A model generated the notes under the pieces. The model was not told the origin of the DNA and ran no database searches. It saw nothing but the letters and a program-made list of their open reading frames with translations. Position numbers and translations under genes: made by a program. Shown here in pieces: positions 45,783-56,041 of a stretch of DNA of 64,000 bases. Numbering within the stretch: position 1 is the first letter of the stretch; each line of letters begins with the position of its first letter. This stretch comes from Planctomycetia bacterium (lineage in GTDB: Bacteria > Planctomycetota > Planctomycetia > Pirellulales > JACPPG01). The stretch lies in contig JACPPG010000017.1 in NCBI GenBank assembly GCA_016191115.1, forward strand, positions 31,548-95,547. The letters run 5' to 3'.

Positions 45783-47777
45783 TCAGCCGGCCTCGTCGAG
45801 CCGCGCCACCACGCGGCGGCAGGCGGGAAGCGAGTCGAGGAATAATCGACCGTACGGCTTCGACACCGCGCGAGAGTCCAGGATGACGACCGTGCCGGTG
45901 TCGTCTTGCGTGCGGATCAGCCGGCCGAAGCCCTGCTTCAGCTTGAGAACGGCTTCGGGCAACTGATACTCGCGAAACGGGTCGCCGCCGGCGTCGCGAA
46001 TCGCTTGCAACCGCGCTTCCAACAGCGGCCGGTCCGGAGCTGTAAAGGGGAGCTTGGTGATGATCACGGTGCGCAAGGCGTCGCCCGGCACGTCGACGCC
46101 TTGCCAGAAGCTGTCGGTTCCTAAGAGGACGGCGCGGGGATCGGCCTTGAAGCGCTCGATCATCTGCGTGCGTGGAACGCCGTCGGCCTGCGAGTGCAGG
46201 GCAAGGTTCTGGCTGGTCAGCCACGGCGTCAAGGCGGCCGCGGCGCGGCGCAGCATCTCATAGCTCGTGAACAGCACGAAGGCATGACCGTCGCTCCGCG
46301 CGACATAACGGCGGATCATCGCCGCGCAGGCGCGCTCGAATTCTTCGCGCTGCCGGTTGGGGTCGGGCATGCCACGCACGACCACCAGCTCGGCCTGGCG
46401 GGCGTAGTCGAACGGGCTCCCCAGCGCATGCGTATCGACCTTCGTCAGACCGATGCGCGATTTGAAGAAATCAAAAGACGGCCCTTCGCCGACGGCCAGC
46501 GTGGCACTCGTCATGATGACGGTCGCTACCTTGTCGAATAACTGCTCGCGCAGCACCGGCCCGACGTCGATCGGCGCGGCCGACAGCGCCACGCGGCGTT
46601 GCTGCCGGCGCTCGGCCACCTCGACCCAGTAGACGCTGCGCTCCAGGCGCTGGTCGAGCCATTGGTCGACCTGGGCGGCCAGCGCCACCAGACGGTCGGA
46701 GGCGGCGACAAAATCCTGCCGCTCCTCGCGCTCCACAATGAAATCGCCTTGGCTGCGAACCATCCGGGCCAGCTTCACGAGCGCCGGGCTGAGCGGATTC
46801 TGGGCGACCCCGGCCGCATTGACGCGCCCATTCGTGCCGCCGTGCAGTTGCCGCCAGTTCGCAATCGCGTCGAAGAATTCGTCGGCCGCGAACCGGCAGG
46901 CCAGCACTTGCCTCTCGGCATCGGCCGATTTGCGCGCGACGAGTAGACCGCGGTTCGTGCGGTCGTTGTACAGCTTGTTGAGGATGTACTCGACGTGGCC
47001 CGAGCGGACTTCCAGGCCCAAATGATCGCCGGCAACGCCCTCGATGTTGTGCGCCTCGTCGAACACCACGGCGTCGTAGTCCGGCAGGATGCTGGCGCCC
47101 AGCCGGCGAAGGGCCAGGTCGCTAAAGAACAAGGCGTGATTGACGATCAGGATCTGCGCCCCCTGCGCCCGGCGGCGGGCCTGAAAATAAAAGCACTCCG
47201 CGTGGCTCGGGCAGTCCCGGCCCATGCAATTGCCGTGGTCGCTTTGCACTTCGTCCCACACTTGCGCGAGCGGCCGGTGCGTCAGCTCCGAAAGCGAGCC
47301 GTCGGCTGTCTCTTCCGTCCAGGATGCCAGCTTGCGCAATTCCGTGAATTCCGCCTCGTCGCGGAAGAGCGCCCCGGCACGGGCGAGCGCCCCCCGCAGC
47401 CGCCGGCGACTGAGGTAGTTCTGCCGCCCCTTCACCAGCACCGCCGAGAACTCCAGCGGAATCACCGCGTTCAAAAGCGGCAAGTCCTTCGCGACCAACT
47501 GTTCCTGCAAGCTGATCGTGTGCGTGGAAATGACGATGCGACGGGCCACCCGCTCCTTCTCGTCTCCCGCGGTGGCAAGGATCGCCGGCACCAGGTAGGC
47601 GAAGCTCTTCCCGACGCCGGTGCCCGCTTCGACGGCCAGGTGCTTGCGGCTGACGAGCGCCCGCCAGACGGCCTCAGCCATTGCGAGTTGCTGGGGCCGA
47701 TGCTCGTATCGCGCGAGGCGTGCCGCGATGCGGCCGCCCGGCCCCAGAATCCCGGCGGGTGACAAGTTCGTCGTCAT
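45783..47777 (-). CDS. dinG: DinG-type superfamily 2 DNA helicase
   Basis: 664 residues. Walker A VEAGTGVGKSFAYLVP, helicase motif Ia region ISTHTISLQEQL, DEAH box VVFDEAHNIE, and C-terminal motifs VLLGTDSFWQGVDVPGDALR and QGFGRLIRTQDDTG. Four cysteines (GNCMGRDCPSHAECFYFQAR and a preceding residue) suggest the iron-sulfur cluster of XPD/DinG helicases. It unwinds DNA with 5'-3' polarity in repair. The start is the first ATG of a frame with a fitting N terminus. Confidence 0.9.
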   Translation of the reverse strand: MTTNLSPAGILGPGGRIAARLARYEHRPQQLAMAEAVWRALVSRKHLAVEAGTGVGKSFAYLVPAILATAGDEKERVARRIVISTHTISLQEQLVAKDLPLLNAVIPLEFSAVLVKGRQNYLSRRRLRGALARAGALFRDEAEFTELRKLASWTEETADGSLSELTHRPLAQVWDEVQSDHGNCMGRDCPSHAECFYFQARRRAQGAQILIVNHALFFSDLALRRLGASILPDYDAVVFDEAHNIEGVAGDHLGLEVRSGHVEYILNKLYNDRTNRGLLVARKSADAERQVLACRFAADEFFDAIANWRQLHGGTNGRVNAAGVAQNPLSPALVKLARMVRSQGDFIVEREERQDFVAASDRLVALAAQVDQWLDQRLERSVYWVEVAERRQQRRVALSAAPIDVGPVLREQLFDKVATVIMTSATLAVGEGPSFDFFKSRIGLTKVDTHALGSPFDYARQAELVVVRGMPDPNRQREEFERACAAMIRRYVARSDGHAFVLFTSYEMLRRAAAALTPWLTSQNLALHSQADGVPRTQMIERFKADPRAVLLGTDSFWQGVDVPGDALRTVIITKLPFTAPDRPLLEARLQAIRDAGGDPFREYQLPEAVLKLKQGFGRLIRTQDDTGTVVILDSRAVSKPYGRLFLDSLPACRRVVARLDEAG

Positions 47778-47806
47778 TCGTCACGGAGCGAACGCGTGCG
47801 GAGTTA

Positions 47807-47890
47807 GCGTGGTAGGGTGCTCTGCGAGCACCAATGCGCCGCCGAAGGATGCGCGCGGCGCCCGGTGCTCGCACAGCCACCCTACCACCG
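47807..47890. repeat. palindromic intergenic element (ggtagggtg type)
   Basis: Near-perfect arms gcgtggtagggtgctctgcg (from 47807) and ggtgctcgcacagccaccct (from 47864), continuing taccaccgc, enclose about 30 bases. A half copy (ggtgctcgcagagcacccta) lies at about 56015-56034. It lies between thiG and the helicase gene. Confidence 0.65.
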
Positions 47891-47907
47891 CGAGCGAGCC
47901 AATTCCG

Positions 47908-48789
47908 CTACCGCGGCTTCGCCGGCGCGATGGTGCCTTCGTCGGGGCTGCTGGCCGTCGCGTACAGCTTCTTCGGAATGCGGCCGGAAAGATAGGCCAG
48001 GCGACCCGACTCGACCGCCGCCCGCATCGCCCGGGCCATCATGAGCGGATCGGTCGCGTGGGCGATGCCCGTGTTCAACAGCACGCCGTCGACGCCCAGT
48101 TCCATGGCAATCGTCACGTCGCTGGCCGTGCCGACGCCGGCATCGACGATCACCGGATACTCGGGGTCCCCCTCCTTGAGATACTCAAGGCAAATGCGAA
48201 TGTTGTTCGGATTGAGGATGCCCTGCCCCGAGCCGATCGGGCTGCCGGCGGGCATGACGCTCGTGGCGCCCGCCTCCTTCAGCCGGCGGGCCGTGACCGG
48301 GTCGTCGGTCGTATAGCAAAGCACTTGAAAACCCTCGGCCACCAGTTTCTCGGTCGCGGCTACCGTGGGAAGCGGGTCTGGTAGCAGAGTCTTCTTGTCG
48401 CCCAATACTTCGAGTTTTACCCAATCGGCGCCGGGATTCTCGATCCCCAGCAGGATCTCGCGCCCGAGCCGGGCGACGCGGATGGCATCGTCGGCCGAAA
48501 AGCATCCGGCCGTGTTCGGCAGCAGGATGTAGCGGCTGGTGTCGATGAAATCGAGGATGTTGCGGCCGGAGGCGTCGACCAGGCGCTCGCGGCGCACGGC
48601 GACCGTGATGCAATCCGTGCCGGAAAGCTCCAGGGCCTCCGCCATCAGCTCGTAGCTACTATACTTGCCGGTGCCGACGATCAGCCGGCTCGCCAGCCGG
48701 TGGGTGCCCAGCCGCAAGGGGCCGCCCAGGGCCGCACAATCCGTGGCGGTCGGAGAAGCGTGCGCGCTCGTGTTCGATTCGGTCGCCAT
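47908..48789 (-). CDS. thiG: thiazole synthase
   Basis: 293 residues. Motifs [40 protein letters not shown] [34 protein letters not shown] and [20 protein letters not shown] identify ThiG. It makes the thiazole phosphate of thiamin from deoxyxylulose phosphate using ThiS thiocarboxylate. GGGGAGGG lies upstream of the ATG at 48789. It starts 4 bases after the thiS stop. Confidence 0.95.
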   Translation of the reverse strand: MATESNTSAHASPTATDCAALGGPLRLGTHRLASRLIVGTGKYSSYELMAEALELSGTDCITVAVRRERLVDASGRNILDFIDTSRYILLPNTAGCFSADDAIRVARLGREILLGIENPGADWVKLEVLGDKKTLLPDPLPTVAATEKLVAEGFQVLCYTTDDPVTARRLKEAGATSVMPAGSPIGSGQGILNPNNIRICLEYLKEGDPEYPVIVDAGVGTASDVTIAMELGVDGVLLNTGIAHATDPLMMARAMRAAVESGRLAYLSGRIPKKLYATASSPDEGTIAPAKPR

Positions 48790-48793
48790 CGGC

Positions 48794-49006
48794 TCACCCT
48801 CCCCCGACAAGAGAAACGATTTCCAGGCGGTCCCCATCGGCAAGCGTGCGTTTCTGGTGCTGGGTGCGCGGCACCAACTCGAGATTGACTTCCACGGCGA
48901 CCTGGCGCGGCGAGACATCGAGGTCCACGAGCAGGTCCGCCACGGTGGTTCCGCGGGCGATTTGGCGCGAGGAGCCGTTGCAATAGATGCTTACTGGATC
49001 AGCCAC
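48794..49006 (-). CDS. thiS: sulfur carrier protein
   Basis: 70 residues ending in the diagnostic Gly-Gly (IVSLVGGG). The beta-grasp opening [20 protein letters not shown] is typical. It carries sulfur as a C-terminal thiocarboxylate for ThiG, the gene directly downstream in the same operon. No activating ThiF was seen in the window. Confidence 0.93.
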   Translation of the reverse strand: MADPVSIYCNGSSRQIARGTTVADLLVDLDVSPRQVAVEVNLELVPRTQHQKRTLADGDRLEIVSLVGGG

Positions 49007-49117
49007 GCTTGCGAGCCGCCAACCGCCAACCGCCGGGCGAAAATAGGGCAGGAACCGACAACCGTCGCATTCTAGCGCTGCGATGCGCCAGTGGTCAACC
49101 GGGGGCCGCGTTGCGGC

Positions 49118-49265
49118 CAGGGCCGTTCACAGATTCAAGCTTGCCGGCGGCGCACCGGCGGGAAAGTGGGACAGGCACCGAGACGCAACGTTGGTCTGAA
49201 AGGACTTGTGCTGTTTATGCTCGGAGCCAGTCCCATTTTCCCGCCTCGCCATTTTGATGACCCTG
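49118..49265 (-). mobile_element. family A MITE-like palindrome, copy A7
   Basis: Starts CAGGGCC and ends GACCCTG, with a 9-base internal loss near the right end (cattttgatgaccctg). Flanks are GCGTTGCGGC (49108-49117) and GCGCTGCGGC (49266-49275), a 9 of 10 direct repeat. It lies between thiS and mcsB, in a 296-base gap without genes. Confidence 0.85.
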
Positions 49266-49302
49266 GCGCTGCGGCTTTCCACAACCCTGCGGCGGCCGCT
49301 GG

Positions 49303-50385
49303 CTAGTTTTGGTTCACGCCGTCGCCGCCGCGCTCTTCTTTGTTCAGCAGGCGGCGGAGATAACGGGCCCGCTCGATATTGCGGTCGGCGGTGTCGAGCT
49401 CGCCGCCGGTGATCTTTTGCAGGTGCGCCGGCTGCGTGTAGATGAAGAGCTTGTTGACCGTGGGGATTTCCAGGTCGTGGATCAGCCCCAGGTTGACGCC
49501 CATGCGGACGCTGGAGAGCAGGTGCATGGTCTCTTCGGAGCTGATGGTCTGCGCGGTGCGGAGGATACCGTAGGCGCGGCTCACGCGGTCGTGCAGGTTC
49601 TCGTGGCTCTCGCGGATCAGGAAATCGCGGGCTTTTCGCTCGTAGTCGATGATGGTCGGGACGACGTCGCCGACCTGTTTCACGAGGTCGGTCTCAGTGC
49701 GGCCCAGCGTGATCTGGTTAGAGATCTGGTAAAAATCGCCCATCGCCTGCGAACCCTCGCCGTACAGGCCGCGGACCGCAAGGCTGATCTTCTGCAAGGA
49801 GCGGAACAGCTTGTCGATCTGCCGCGTGATAACCAGGGCCGGCAGGTGCAGCATGACGCTGACGCGCATGCCGGTTCCGACGTTCGTGGGGCACGCGGTC
49901 AGATAGCCCAGCTTGTCGCTGAAGGCATAGGTGACCTGCTGCTCGACGAGATCGTCGATGCGGTTGATCGTCTGCCAGGCATTATCGAGATTGAGCCCGC
50001 TCTGGATCACTTGGATGCGCAGATGATCCTCTTCGTTAATCATCAGGCTGACTTGCTCGTTCTCGGCAATGACGACGCCGCGTGCCCCCTCGGCCTCGGC
50101 ATGCTCGCGGCTGATGAGCTGCCGCTCGACGAGGAACTGCCGGTCCAAGCCTTGCAGCTTGTTCACGTCGACGTACGTCATCGGCCCGCCATCCTTGATG
50201 GCCAGGATGCGTTCGCGCAGCACGCGCTCGATCTCGGCGCGATCGCCGGCGTTGGCGCGGGTAATGAAAGGAAAGTCGGCCAGGTTGCGCGCCAGCCGGA
50301 TGCGGCTGCTCATGACGATATCGGCCTCGGGGCCCGCGCCCCGCAGCCATTCGCCGCTCGTTCCCGCCAGAGTGGTGAAATCCAC
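49303..50385 (-). CDS. mcsB: McsB-type protein arginine kinase
   Basis: 360 residues, the usual length. Motifs DIVMSSRIRLARNLADFPF, NEEDHLRIQVIQSGLNL, the ATP-site loop YLTACPTNVGTGMRVSVMLH and IRESHENLHDRVSRAYGIL match McsB. It phosphorylates arginines on proteins and can target them to ClpCP. The activator McsA-like protein is encoded upstream on the same strand with a 174-base gap that contains element C1. Confidence 0.93.
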   Translation of the reverse strand: MDFTTLAGTSGEWLRGAGPEADIVMSSRIRLARNLADFPFITRANAGDRAEIERVLRERILAIKDGGPMTYVDVNKLQGLDRQFLVERQLISREHAEAEGARGVVIAENEQVSLMINEEDHLRIQVIQSGLNLDNAWQTINRIDDLVEQQVTYAFSDKLGYLTACPTNVGTGMRVSVMLHLPALVITRQIDKLFRSLQKISLAVRGLYGEGSQAMGDFYQISNQITLGRTETDLVKQVGDVVPTIIDYERKARDFLIRESHENLHDRVSRAYGILRTAQTISSEETMHLLSSVRMGVNLGLIHDLEIPTVNKLFIYTQPAHLQKITGGELDTADRNIERARYLRRLLNKEERGGDGVNQN

Positions 50386-50472
50386 GGTCCAATTACCCTA
50401 GCTGTGAGTCGTTCTTCATCGGACGATCCGCCGGTCGGTGGTTCGACGCCGGGACCGGCGGCCACCGCCAAG

Positions 50473-50551
50473 GGGGTCAGGCACATTTTTCGGCCGCCAT
50501 GCTTCGGCGACGGGTTCGCCGGCGCCGGGCCGAAAAATGAGCCAGATCCCC
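50473..50551 (-). mobile_element. core-only relative of family B, copy C1
   Basis: Arms ggggtCAGGCACattttt (50473-50490 onward) and the complement of ggggatCTGGCTCattttt (to 50551) are the same two-form core as family B. The loop differs and the outer CAGGAGAACTGC ends are absent. No clear flanking direct repeat was found. It lies between mcsA and mcsB. Confidence 0.7.
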
Positions 50552-50559
50552 GCCGCCGA

Positions 50560-51063
50560 TCACGGGGCTTGCTCGATCTGCCGGATTTCATCCCGCAGCT
50601 TCGACGCCCGCTCGTACTCTTCGCCCTGGATCGCCTCCTTCATCTCGCGGCGCAGGCGAATCAACTCGGTCTGTCTTTCCGTATTGCCCGGCGACCGTTG
50701 GGGCCGCTTTCCGACGTGCTGCGATTCGCCGTGAATGTTCAAGATCAGCGGTTCCAGCTCCTTCTGGAAACAGGTGTAATCGTGCGGACAGCCGAGACGG
50801 CCTTCTTTGCGGAACTCGAAAAAGGTGATGCCGCAGATGGGGCAAGACTGCTGGTCGAGCCGCGCGAGCTCCTCGGCCGTCTGCCCCACGGCCAGGTGCT
50901 GGGCCAGCGCGCCGGCAAGGCTGGCGCCGCTCGTCTGTTCTGACTCCGATTCGGTCAGATAGGCCCGCGCATGCTGCTCGCAGAGGTGCAATTCCTGGGG
51001 CTTACCACCGGTCAACTCGGTGATATGAAAGGTGGCCGGCTTGTCGCAGCGCTGGCACTTCAT
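50560..51063 (-). CDS. mcsA: McsA-like UVR-domain zinc protein
   Basis: 167 residues. Cysteine pairs CQRCDKPATFHI with LCEQHA, and CPICGITFFEFRKEGRLGCP with CF, form two zinc sites. A UVR motif, LRREMKEAIQGEEYERASKL, lies at the C terminus. This is the McsA layout; McsA activates McsB. The ATG at 51063 gives the first zinc pair at residues 3-6. The region 51064-51564 is intergenic and holds a palindrome. Confidence 0.88.
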   Translation of the reverse strand: MKCQRCDKPATFHITELTGGKPQELHLCEQHARAYLTESESEQTSGASLAGALAQHLAVGQTAEELARLDQQSCPICGITFFEFRKEGRLGCPHDYTCFQKELEPLILNIHGESQHVGKRPQRSPGNTERQTELIRLRREMKEAIQGEEYERASKLRDEIRQIEQAP

Positions 51064-51339
51064 CGACGTGTCGGACGCCTCGGCAGAACGACTTGGCTGA
51101 CCCCGTCGCGGTGTCCGCAATCGCTTGCCGCAAAGCGGTTTAGGCTCTTGTGTGAATGGCCCAAGGGATTCTAACAGTACCCCCCACACTGTCAATGCCG
51201 GTAGCGCGGCGAGAGGGACGCGGACGCGATGGTCGCGCGCCGACAACATGCCGCCAGTGTGGTCCTATATCATTGAATCATACGCGCACATCGCTGTCGC
51301 GACTTGCGCATCGGTCTTCTGCCAGACGCGGCGCTCGAC

Positions 51340-51411
51340 ACCAGCCCGAAGCGCCAGCGATGGGATCGCGTCGCTCCCACCCTCGCCGGCGCTCTTGCGC
51401 TTCGGGCTGGT
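51340..51411. repeat. palindromic intergenic element (accagcccgaagcgc type)
   Basis: Perfect 15-bp arms ACCAGCCCGAAGCGC (51340-51354) and GCGCTTCGGGCTGGT (51397-51411) enclose 42 bases that can pair further. It lies in the divergent region between mcsA and trpE. Neither the CAGG termini nor the core of families A and B are present. Confidence 0.75.
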
Positions 51412-51564
51412 ATGTCGGAGAACCGTCAAACGGCGTTACGAAGCGGCCCGCGTCACGTTGTGGCCATTTTCCACCCCTGATAAGCTGGCCCGGCGGGAGG
51501 CGAAACTGCGAACCCTCCGAACCGTTTTCTGCTCTCGCAGTGAGGCACCTCCGAGTCAGACGGC

Positions 51565-53112
51565 ATGCGACACTATCCCGATTTCGAAACCTTCTGTCGC
51601 GCATCCGACGGCGCGCAGCTTGTCCCCGTTTATCGCCGGTTGGTAAGCGACATGCTGACGCCGGTGACGGCCTTCTACCGCGTCGACACGGGCCGTAGCG
51701 CTTGCCTGTTCGAAAGCGTCGTGGGGGGGGAGCGGGTGGGGCGATACAGCTTCGTCGCCGCCGGCCCCTTTCTCCAAATCGAGGCTTATGGCCGCCGCGT
51801 CAAGATCACGGCGCTTGCAGCGGACGGAAATCAAACGCGCGAATTCGACTCGCCCGATCCGCTCGCCGAGTTGCAGCGCCATGTCTGCCAGTGGCGCGCA
51901 GCCACGCTGCCGGGCTTGCCCCCCTTCTTGAGCGGCGCGGTCGGCTATGCCGGCTATGACACGGTCCGCTACGTCGAGAAACTGCCCGACGCGCCCACGG
52001 ACGACCGGCACTTGCCCGACATGGCGTTCGCCTTTTTCGACCACATGGTGGTGTTCGACAACATCACCAAGACGATGACGGTCGTGGCGATGGCCCGCCT
52101 GGACGGCGCCGGCGCGCGGAGTCGCGCTGAGCTGGAGGGGGCTTACCAGGACGCCCGCCGCCGGGTCGACGCGTTGGTCGCGCAGTTGGCCGCGCCCGGG
52201 CACGATCTGCGGCCCGCGGACATCGACGCGCGCGGCGACGCGCACGTGGCCTACGAATCCAATTTCACCCGTGCCGGCTACGAGGCGGCCGTCGAGCAGT
52301 GCTTGGAGTACATCCGGGCGGGCGACATCTTCCAGGTCGTGCTGAGCCAACGGTTGAAGACGACGATCGCGGCGCCGCCACTGGAGGTATACCGGACGCT
52401 GCGTGTCGTGAATCCCAGCCCTTTCATGTTCTTCCTCCGCATGCCGCAAGTGACGCTTGTGGGCAGCTCGCCGGAAATCCTGGTCCGCGTGATGGATGGC
52501 GTGGTCACCGTGCGGCCGCTGGCCGGCACGCGCCCGCGCGGCGCGACCGACGAGGAAGATCGCCGCCTGGCCGAGGAACTTTTGGCCGACCCCAAGGAGC
52601 GGGCCGAGCACGTGATGCTGGTCGACCTGGGGCGCAACGACGTGGGCCGCGTCGCTCGCTACGGCACCGTCGAGCTATCGGACGTGATGACCATCGAGCG
52701 TTATAGCCACGTGATGCACATCACCTCGAACGTCAACGGCCGCTTGGCGCCGGGCCGCGACGCCTTCGACGCGCTCCGCGCCTGCCTGCCCGCCGGCACG
52801 GTATCCGGCGCACCCAAGGTGAGGGCGATGCAAATCATCGACGAGCTCGAACCGCACCGCCGCGGGCCCTACGCGGGCGCCGTCGGCTACTTTGACTTCA
52901 ACGGCAACATGGACACCTGCATCGCGCTGCGGACGATCGTCATCAAGGGGACAGACGCCTACGTGCAGGTGGGCGCCGGCCTCGTGGCCGACAGCGTCCC
53001 GGCCGAAGAGTACGTGGAAACCCTCAACAAGGCCCGCGGGCTACTAAAGGCGATCGAGATCACCGAGGCGCGGATCGCGGAAGAGCAAGCGGCCACCGAT
53101 CCGTCGATATGA
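51565..53112 (+). CDS. trpE: anthranilate synthase component I
   Basis: 515 residues. Motifs [62 protein letters not shown] and [20 protein letters not shown] identify the chorismate-utilising TrpE. It makes anthranilate from chorismate and glutamine-derived ammonia. The downstream aminotransferase start overlaps its stop (ATGA). No trpG or other trp gene is in the window. Confidence 0.93.
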   Translation: MRHYPDFETFCRASDGAQLVPVYRRLVSDMLTPVTAFYRVDTGRSACLFESVVGGERVGRYSFVAAGPFLQIEAYGRRVKITALAADGNQTREFDSPDPLAELQRHVCQWRAATLPGLPPFLSGAVGYAGYDTVRYVEKLPDAPTDDRHLPDMAFAFFDHMVVFDNITKTMTVVAMARLDGAGARSRAELEGAYQDARRRVDALVAQLAAPGHDLRPADIDARGDAHVAYESNFTRAGYEAAVEQCLEYIRAGDIFQVVLSQRLKTTIAAPPLEVYRTLRVVNPSPFMFFLRMPQVTLVGSSPEILVRVMDGVVTVRPLAGTRPRGATDEEDRRLAEELLADPKERAEHVMLVDLGRNDVGRVARYGTVELSDVMTIERYSHVMHITSNVNGRLAPGRDAFDALRACLPAGTVSGAPKVRAMQIIDELEPHRRGPYAGAVGYFDFNGNMDTCIALRTIVIKGTDAYVQVGAGLVADSVPAEEYVETLNKARGLLKAIEITEARIAEEQAATDPSI

Positions 53113-54269
53113 ACGCGCACAACGACGACAGCGTTGATGCCTCTTGGGCCGACCTCCGCTGCGCCATGCCGGTCGCGCGGCAATGGGCCTACTTCGATCA
53201 CGCCGCGGTGGCACCCCTGCCCGAGCCGGCCCGCGCCGCCATGGTCGCCTGGGCCGACGACATGGCCGTTAATGGCGACACGGGCTGGAACGGTTGGGAG
53301 GCACGGCTGGAGGACGTGCGCGCCGCCGGCGCGCGACTGCTAGGCGCCGACGCGGCCGAGATCGCGCTAGTGCGGAATACGACCGAGGGGATCACGCTCG
53401 TGGCCGAGGGCTTCCCTTGGCGCGACGGCGACAACGTCGTGACGCTGGCCGACGAGTTCCCCTCGAACCAGTATCCGTGGATGAACCTGGCCAGCCGAGG
53501 CGTCGCATGCCGCCGCGTCGAAGCCGTCGAGGGTCGCGTCGACCTGGCGGCAATCGAGCGGGCGTGCGACGCGCGGACCCGCATCATTGCCATCAGTTGG
53601 GTCAACTACGCCCACGGCTGGCGGAACGACCTTGACGCCCTGGTGGACCTGGCGCATGGGCGCCGGGCGCTCTTGTTTGTCGATGCGATACAAGGCTTAG
53701 GCGTGTTCCCGCTCGATGTCCGCCGCACGCCGATCGACTTTCTGGCAGCCGACGGACACAAGTGGCTCTTGGGACCCGAGGGCGCCGGGCTCTTTTATTT
53801 GCGGCGCGAGCACCTCGGCCTGTTGCGGCCCATCGGCGTCGGCTGGAACAGCGTTCGCCACGGCCGGGACTACAGCCGCATCGAGCTAGCGGTGAAGGAC
53901 TCGGCCGCGCGGTACGAAGGAGGCAGCTACAACATGGCCGGCTTTGCGGGGCTGGCGTCAAGCATGGAGCTGCTGGGACGGTACCGGCTCGAAGATCTTT
54001 CGGCCCGCGTATTGGCCGTGACCGATGACGCCTGCGAGCGACTCGCGCGGATCGGGGCGACGATCTCGAGCCATCGCGAGACCCTGCGCGCGAGCGGCAT
54101 CGTCGCGTTCGACCTGCCGGGCCGCAACCTGCTGTCGGTCAAGAAGCAGTTGCTGACCCGGCATGTGGTCATCAGCTTCCGGGGAGGCCGGTTGCGGATC
54201 AGCCCGCATGCGTACTCGAACGAAGAGGATTTGGAGCGGTTGATCGCGGGGCTGGAAGCGGTGACGTGA
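53109..54269 (+). CDS. class V PLP-dependent aminotransferase-like protein
   Basis: 386 residues. Segments [51 protein letters not shown] and the PLP lysine in [18 protein letters not shown] place it with cysteine desulfurase/kynureninase-like class V enzymes. A cysteine loop typical of desulfurases was not seen. The start overlaps the trpE stop, so the genes are co-translated. Substrate unknown; the link to tryptophan metabolism is only positional. Confidence 0.85.
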   Translation: MNAHNDDSVDASWADLRCAMPVARQWAYFDHAAVAPLPEPARAAMVAWADDMAVNGDTGWNGWEARLEDVRAAGARLLGADAAEIALVRNTTEGITLVAEGFPWRDGDNVVTLADEFPSNQYPWMNLASRGVACRRVEAVEGRVDLAAIERACDARTRIIAISWVNYAHGWRNDLDALVDLAHGRRALLFVDAIQGLGVFPLDVRRTPIDFLAADGHKWLLGPEGAGLFYLRREHLGLLRPIGVGWNSVRHGRDYSRIELAVKDSAARYEGGSYNMAGFAGLASSMELLGRYRLEDLSARVLAVTDDACERLARIGATISSHRETLRASGIVAFDLPGRNLLSVKKQLLTRHVVISFRGGRLRISPHAYSNEEDLERLIAGLEAVT

Positions 54270-54287
54270 CGACGGCCGGTTCGTAGT

Positions 54288-54380
54288 GGGTGCCATGCCC
54301 ACTTCGCGCGAGCAGGGTCGGCATGCGATGCTGGCTCACGCGAGTTGCCGCATGCTCACGCCAGCGTGAGCATGGCACCC
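54288..54380. repeat. palindromic intergenic element (gggtgccatgc type)
   Basis: GGGTGCCATGC (54288-54298) and GCATGGCACCC (54370-54380) are perfect inverted copies. Inner words gctcacgc and gcgtgagc also pair. It lies between two convergent genes and could act as a hairpin in either transcript, but no T-tract follows. Confidence 0.7.
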
Positions 54381-54417
54381 AATGCAAAGCCTAGGACCGA
54401 GCGATTGGAATCCGGGG

Positions 54418-55863
54418 TCATTTCGCCAGCACGGCCTGGATCATCCAATCGCCGCCGAACGCCGTGGGCTTGGCTTCCTGACCCGGCAGCCCCACGCGCG
54501 AGTGCTCTCCACCGGTGCTGGTGTCGTAGCTGACGTAGACGCCTTTGGTTGCTTGGGCGTTGAAGTCCACGACGACCCAAAACGTCTGGGGCACTTCGAC
54601 CGGTTTTTTGAAATTGAGCGTCACCCATTTCGCGTCGCCCCGCTCGAACCGCGCGTAGGGTACGAGCTCCGTGTGCAGCACTTGGGACATGTCTTCGCCC
54701 AGGAGATACACCTTGAAATCTTCCTGGGGCGCCTGCGGATAGCCGTAGCGGGCTCCGTGCAGCTTGATCGCGGCGACCTTGGCGGCGTCGCCGGGGGCCT
54801 GGAAGCGGATCATCTCGCCGCCGCCCGCGATGCTCTTGCGCCCGTCCGCCGTTTCGTCGCCGTACTTCAAGATCGTTTTCTCGTCTCCGGCTGCCGCGCC
54901 GGTCAATGTCGCTGAGCCCGGCTGATTCGGAAAGTCCAGCGCGACGAGCGTCGCGCCGGGCGCGCGCTCAACGAGGTCCAAATAGTCGGCGGTTTGAACG
55001 AGCTCGGGCCGCGGTCCCTCGCCGGCCGGCGCCGATCCCGAGGGCTGACCGACGAGGCCCAGAGCTACAACCGCGATGCAGCCACCCATTCCCACGGCGT
55101 TCAGTTTTACGGCCATGGAACCGATCTCCTTTCCGGCAAGTTGAACAACGTGCTGCGACAAGCTGCCGCAGCCACCATTTACGGCCATGCCAGCCGTGGT
55201 CGTGGCCAACACGGCGTCGACTAGCACTTCGCCATAGTCGCATGCCTGGGCCGCGCTCGCGCATCGTTCGATCGCCGCCAAGGCGAGCGTCAGGCTCACG
55301 CCACGCATCGCCAGCCGCACGCGCAGTGCATCGCGCCCGCGCTGCAACCGTCCTTTGACCACCACGGGACTGAGGCCGAGCGACTCCGACACCTCCTCGC
55401 GCGACCGACCTTCGAGATAGTAGAGCACCAGCGGCTCCCGATAGCGGGCCGGCAGACGATTGAGCTCCTCGTCCAGCAAATCGCGCTGATAGTAGTCGAC
55501 CACGATCTCGCCCGACGCGTCAGCCACGTCGGCCGCGCCGTCGAGCGGACAAGGCGCTCGGCACCGCCGCGAACGCAGCCGCGCGCTCGTGCGGTAGGCG
55601 ACGCCATACAGCCAACTGGCAACCGACTCTTTTTTGCGGATTCGCGCCGCGCGCCGCACCAGCACCAGAAACGTCGCTTGAAACGCATCCTCGGCATCCT
55701 CGCGAAAGCGCAGTAGCCGGCGACACACTTGCCACACCATCGGGCCATGCCGGTCCACCAGCGCGCGGAACACCTCCTCGTCGCGCGACTGGATGAATCG
55801 CTCGATCAACCACCGGTCGGGACACGCTAACGGGACATCAGGTGTTTGCACAGGCGCCGTCAT
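54418..55863 (-). CDS. ECF sigma factor fused to a membrane-anchored extracytoplasmic domain
   Basis: 481 residues. Sigma region 2 (VFRALVDRHGPMVWQVCRRL, EDAFQATFLVLVRRAARI) and region 4 (LPARYREPLVLYYLEGRSRE and VVVKGRLQRGRDALRVRL) are complete. One span at about 280-297 (VGMGGCIAVVALGLVG) is followed by about 180 beta-rich residues (AIKLHGARYGYPQAPQEDFK, TFWVVVDFNAQATKGVYVSY). No anti-sigma gene is adjacent, so the C-terminal domain may regulate the sigma part. The ATG at 55863 has AAGGAAGAG upstream. Confidence 0.85.
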   Translation of the reverse strand: MTAPVQTPDVPLACPDRWLIERFIQSRDEEVFRALVDRHGPMVWQVCRRLLRFREDAEDAFQATFLVLVRRAARIRKKESVASWLYGVAYRTSARLRSRRCRAPCPLDGAADVADASGEIVVDYYQRDLLDEELNRLPARYREPLVLYYLEGRSREEVSESLGLSPVVVKGRLQRGRDALRVRLAMRGVSLTLALAAIERCASAAQACDYGEVLVDAVLATTTAGMAVNGGCGSLSQHVVQLAGKEIGSMAVKLNAVGMGGCIAVVALGLVGQPSGSAPAGEGPRPELVQTADYLDLVERAPGATLVALDFPNQPGSATLTGAAAGDEKTILKYGDETADGRKSIAGGGEMIRFQAPGDAAKVAAIKLHGARYGYPQAPQEDFKVYLLGEDMSQVLHTELVPYARFERGDAKWVTLNFKKPVEVPQTFWVVVDFNAQATKGVYVSYDTSTGGEHSRVGLPGQEAKPTAFGGDWMIQAVLAK

Positions 55864-56041
55864 GGCTCTTCCTTGCTTCTCTACCCATGTAGTGCGGTCT
55901 GCCGCACGGAGGGAACGAAGAATCCGCCGGTTGGGCACAAGCATACAGGGTGCTGGTGCCCTTGTCTCAAAGCGGCGGTGAACGCGCGCGTGGCGGCCCC
56001 GCGCGGCATCGTGGAACGGTGCTCGCAGAGCACCCTACTGC

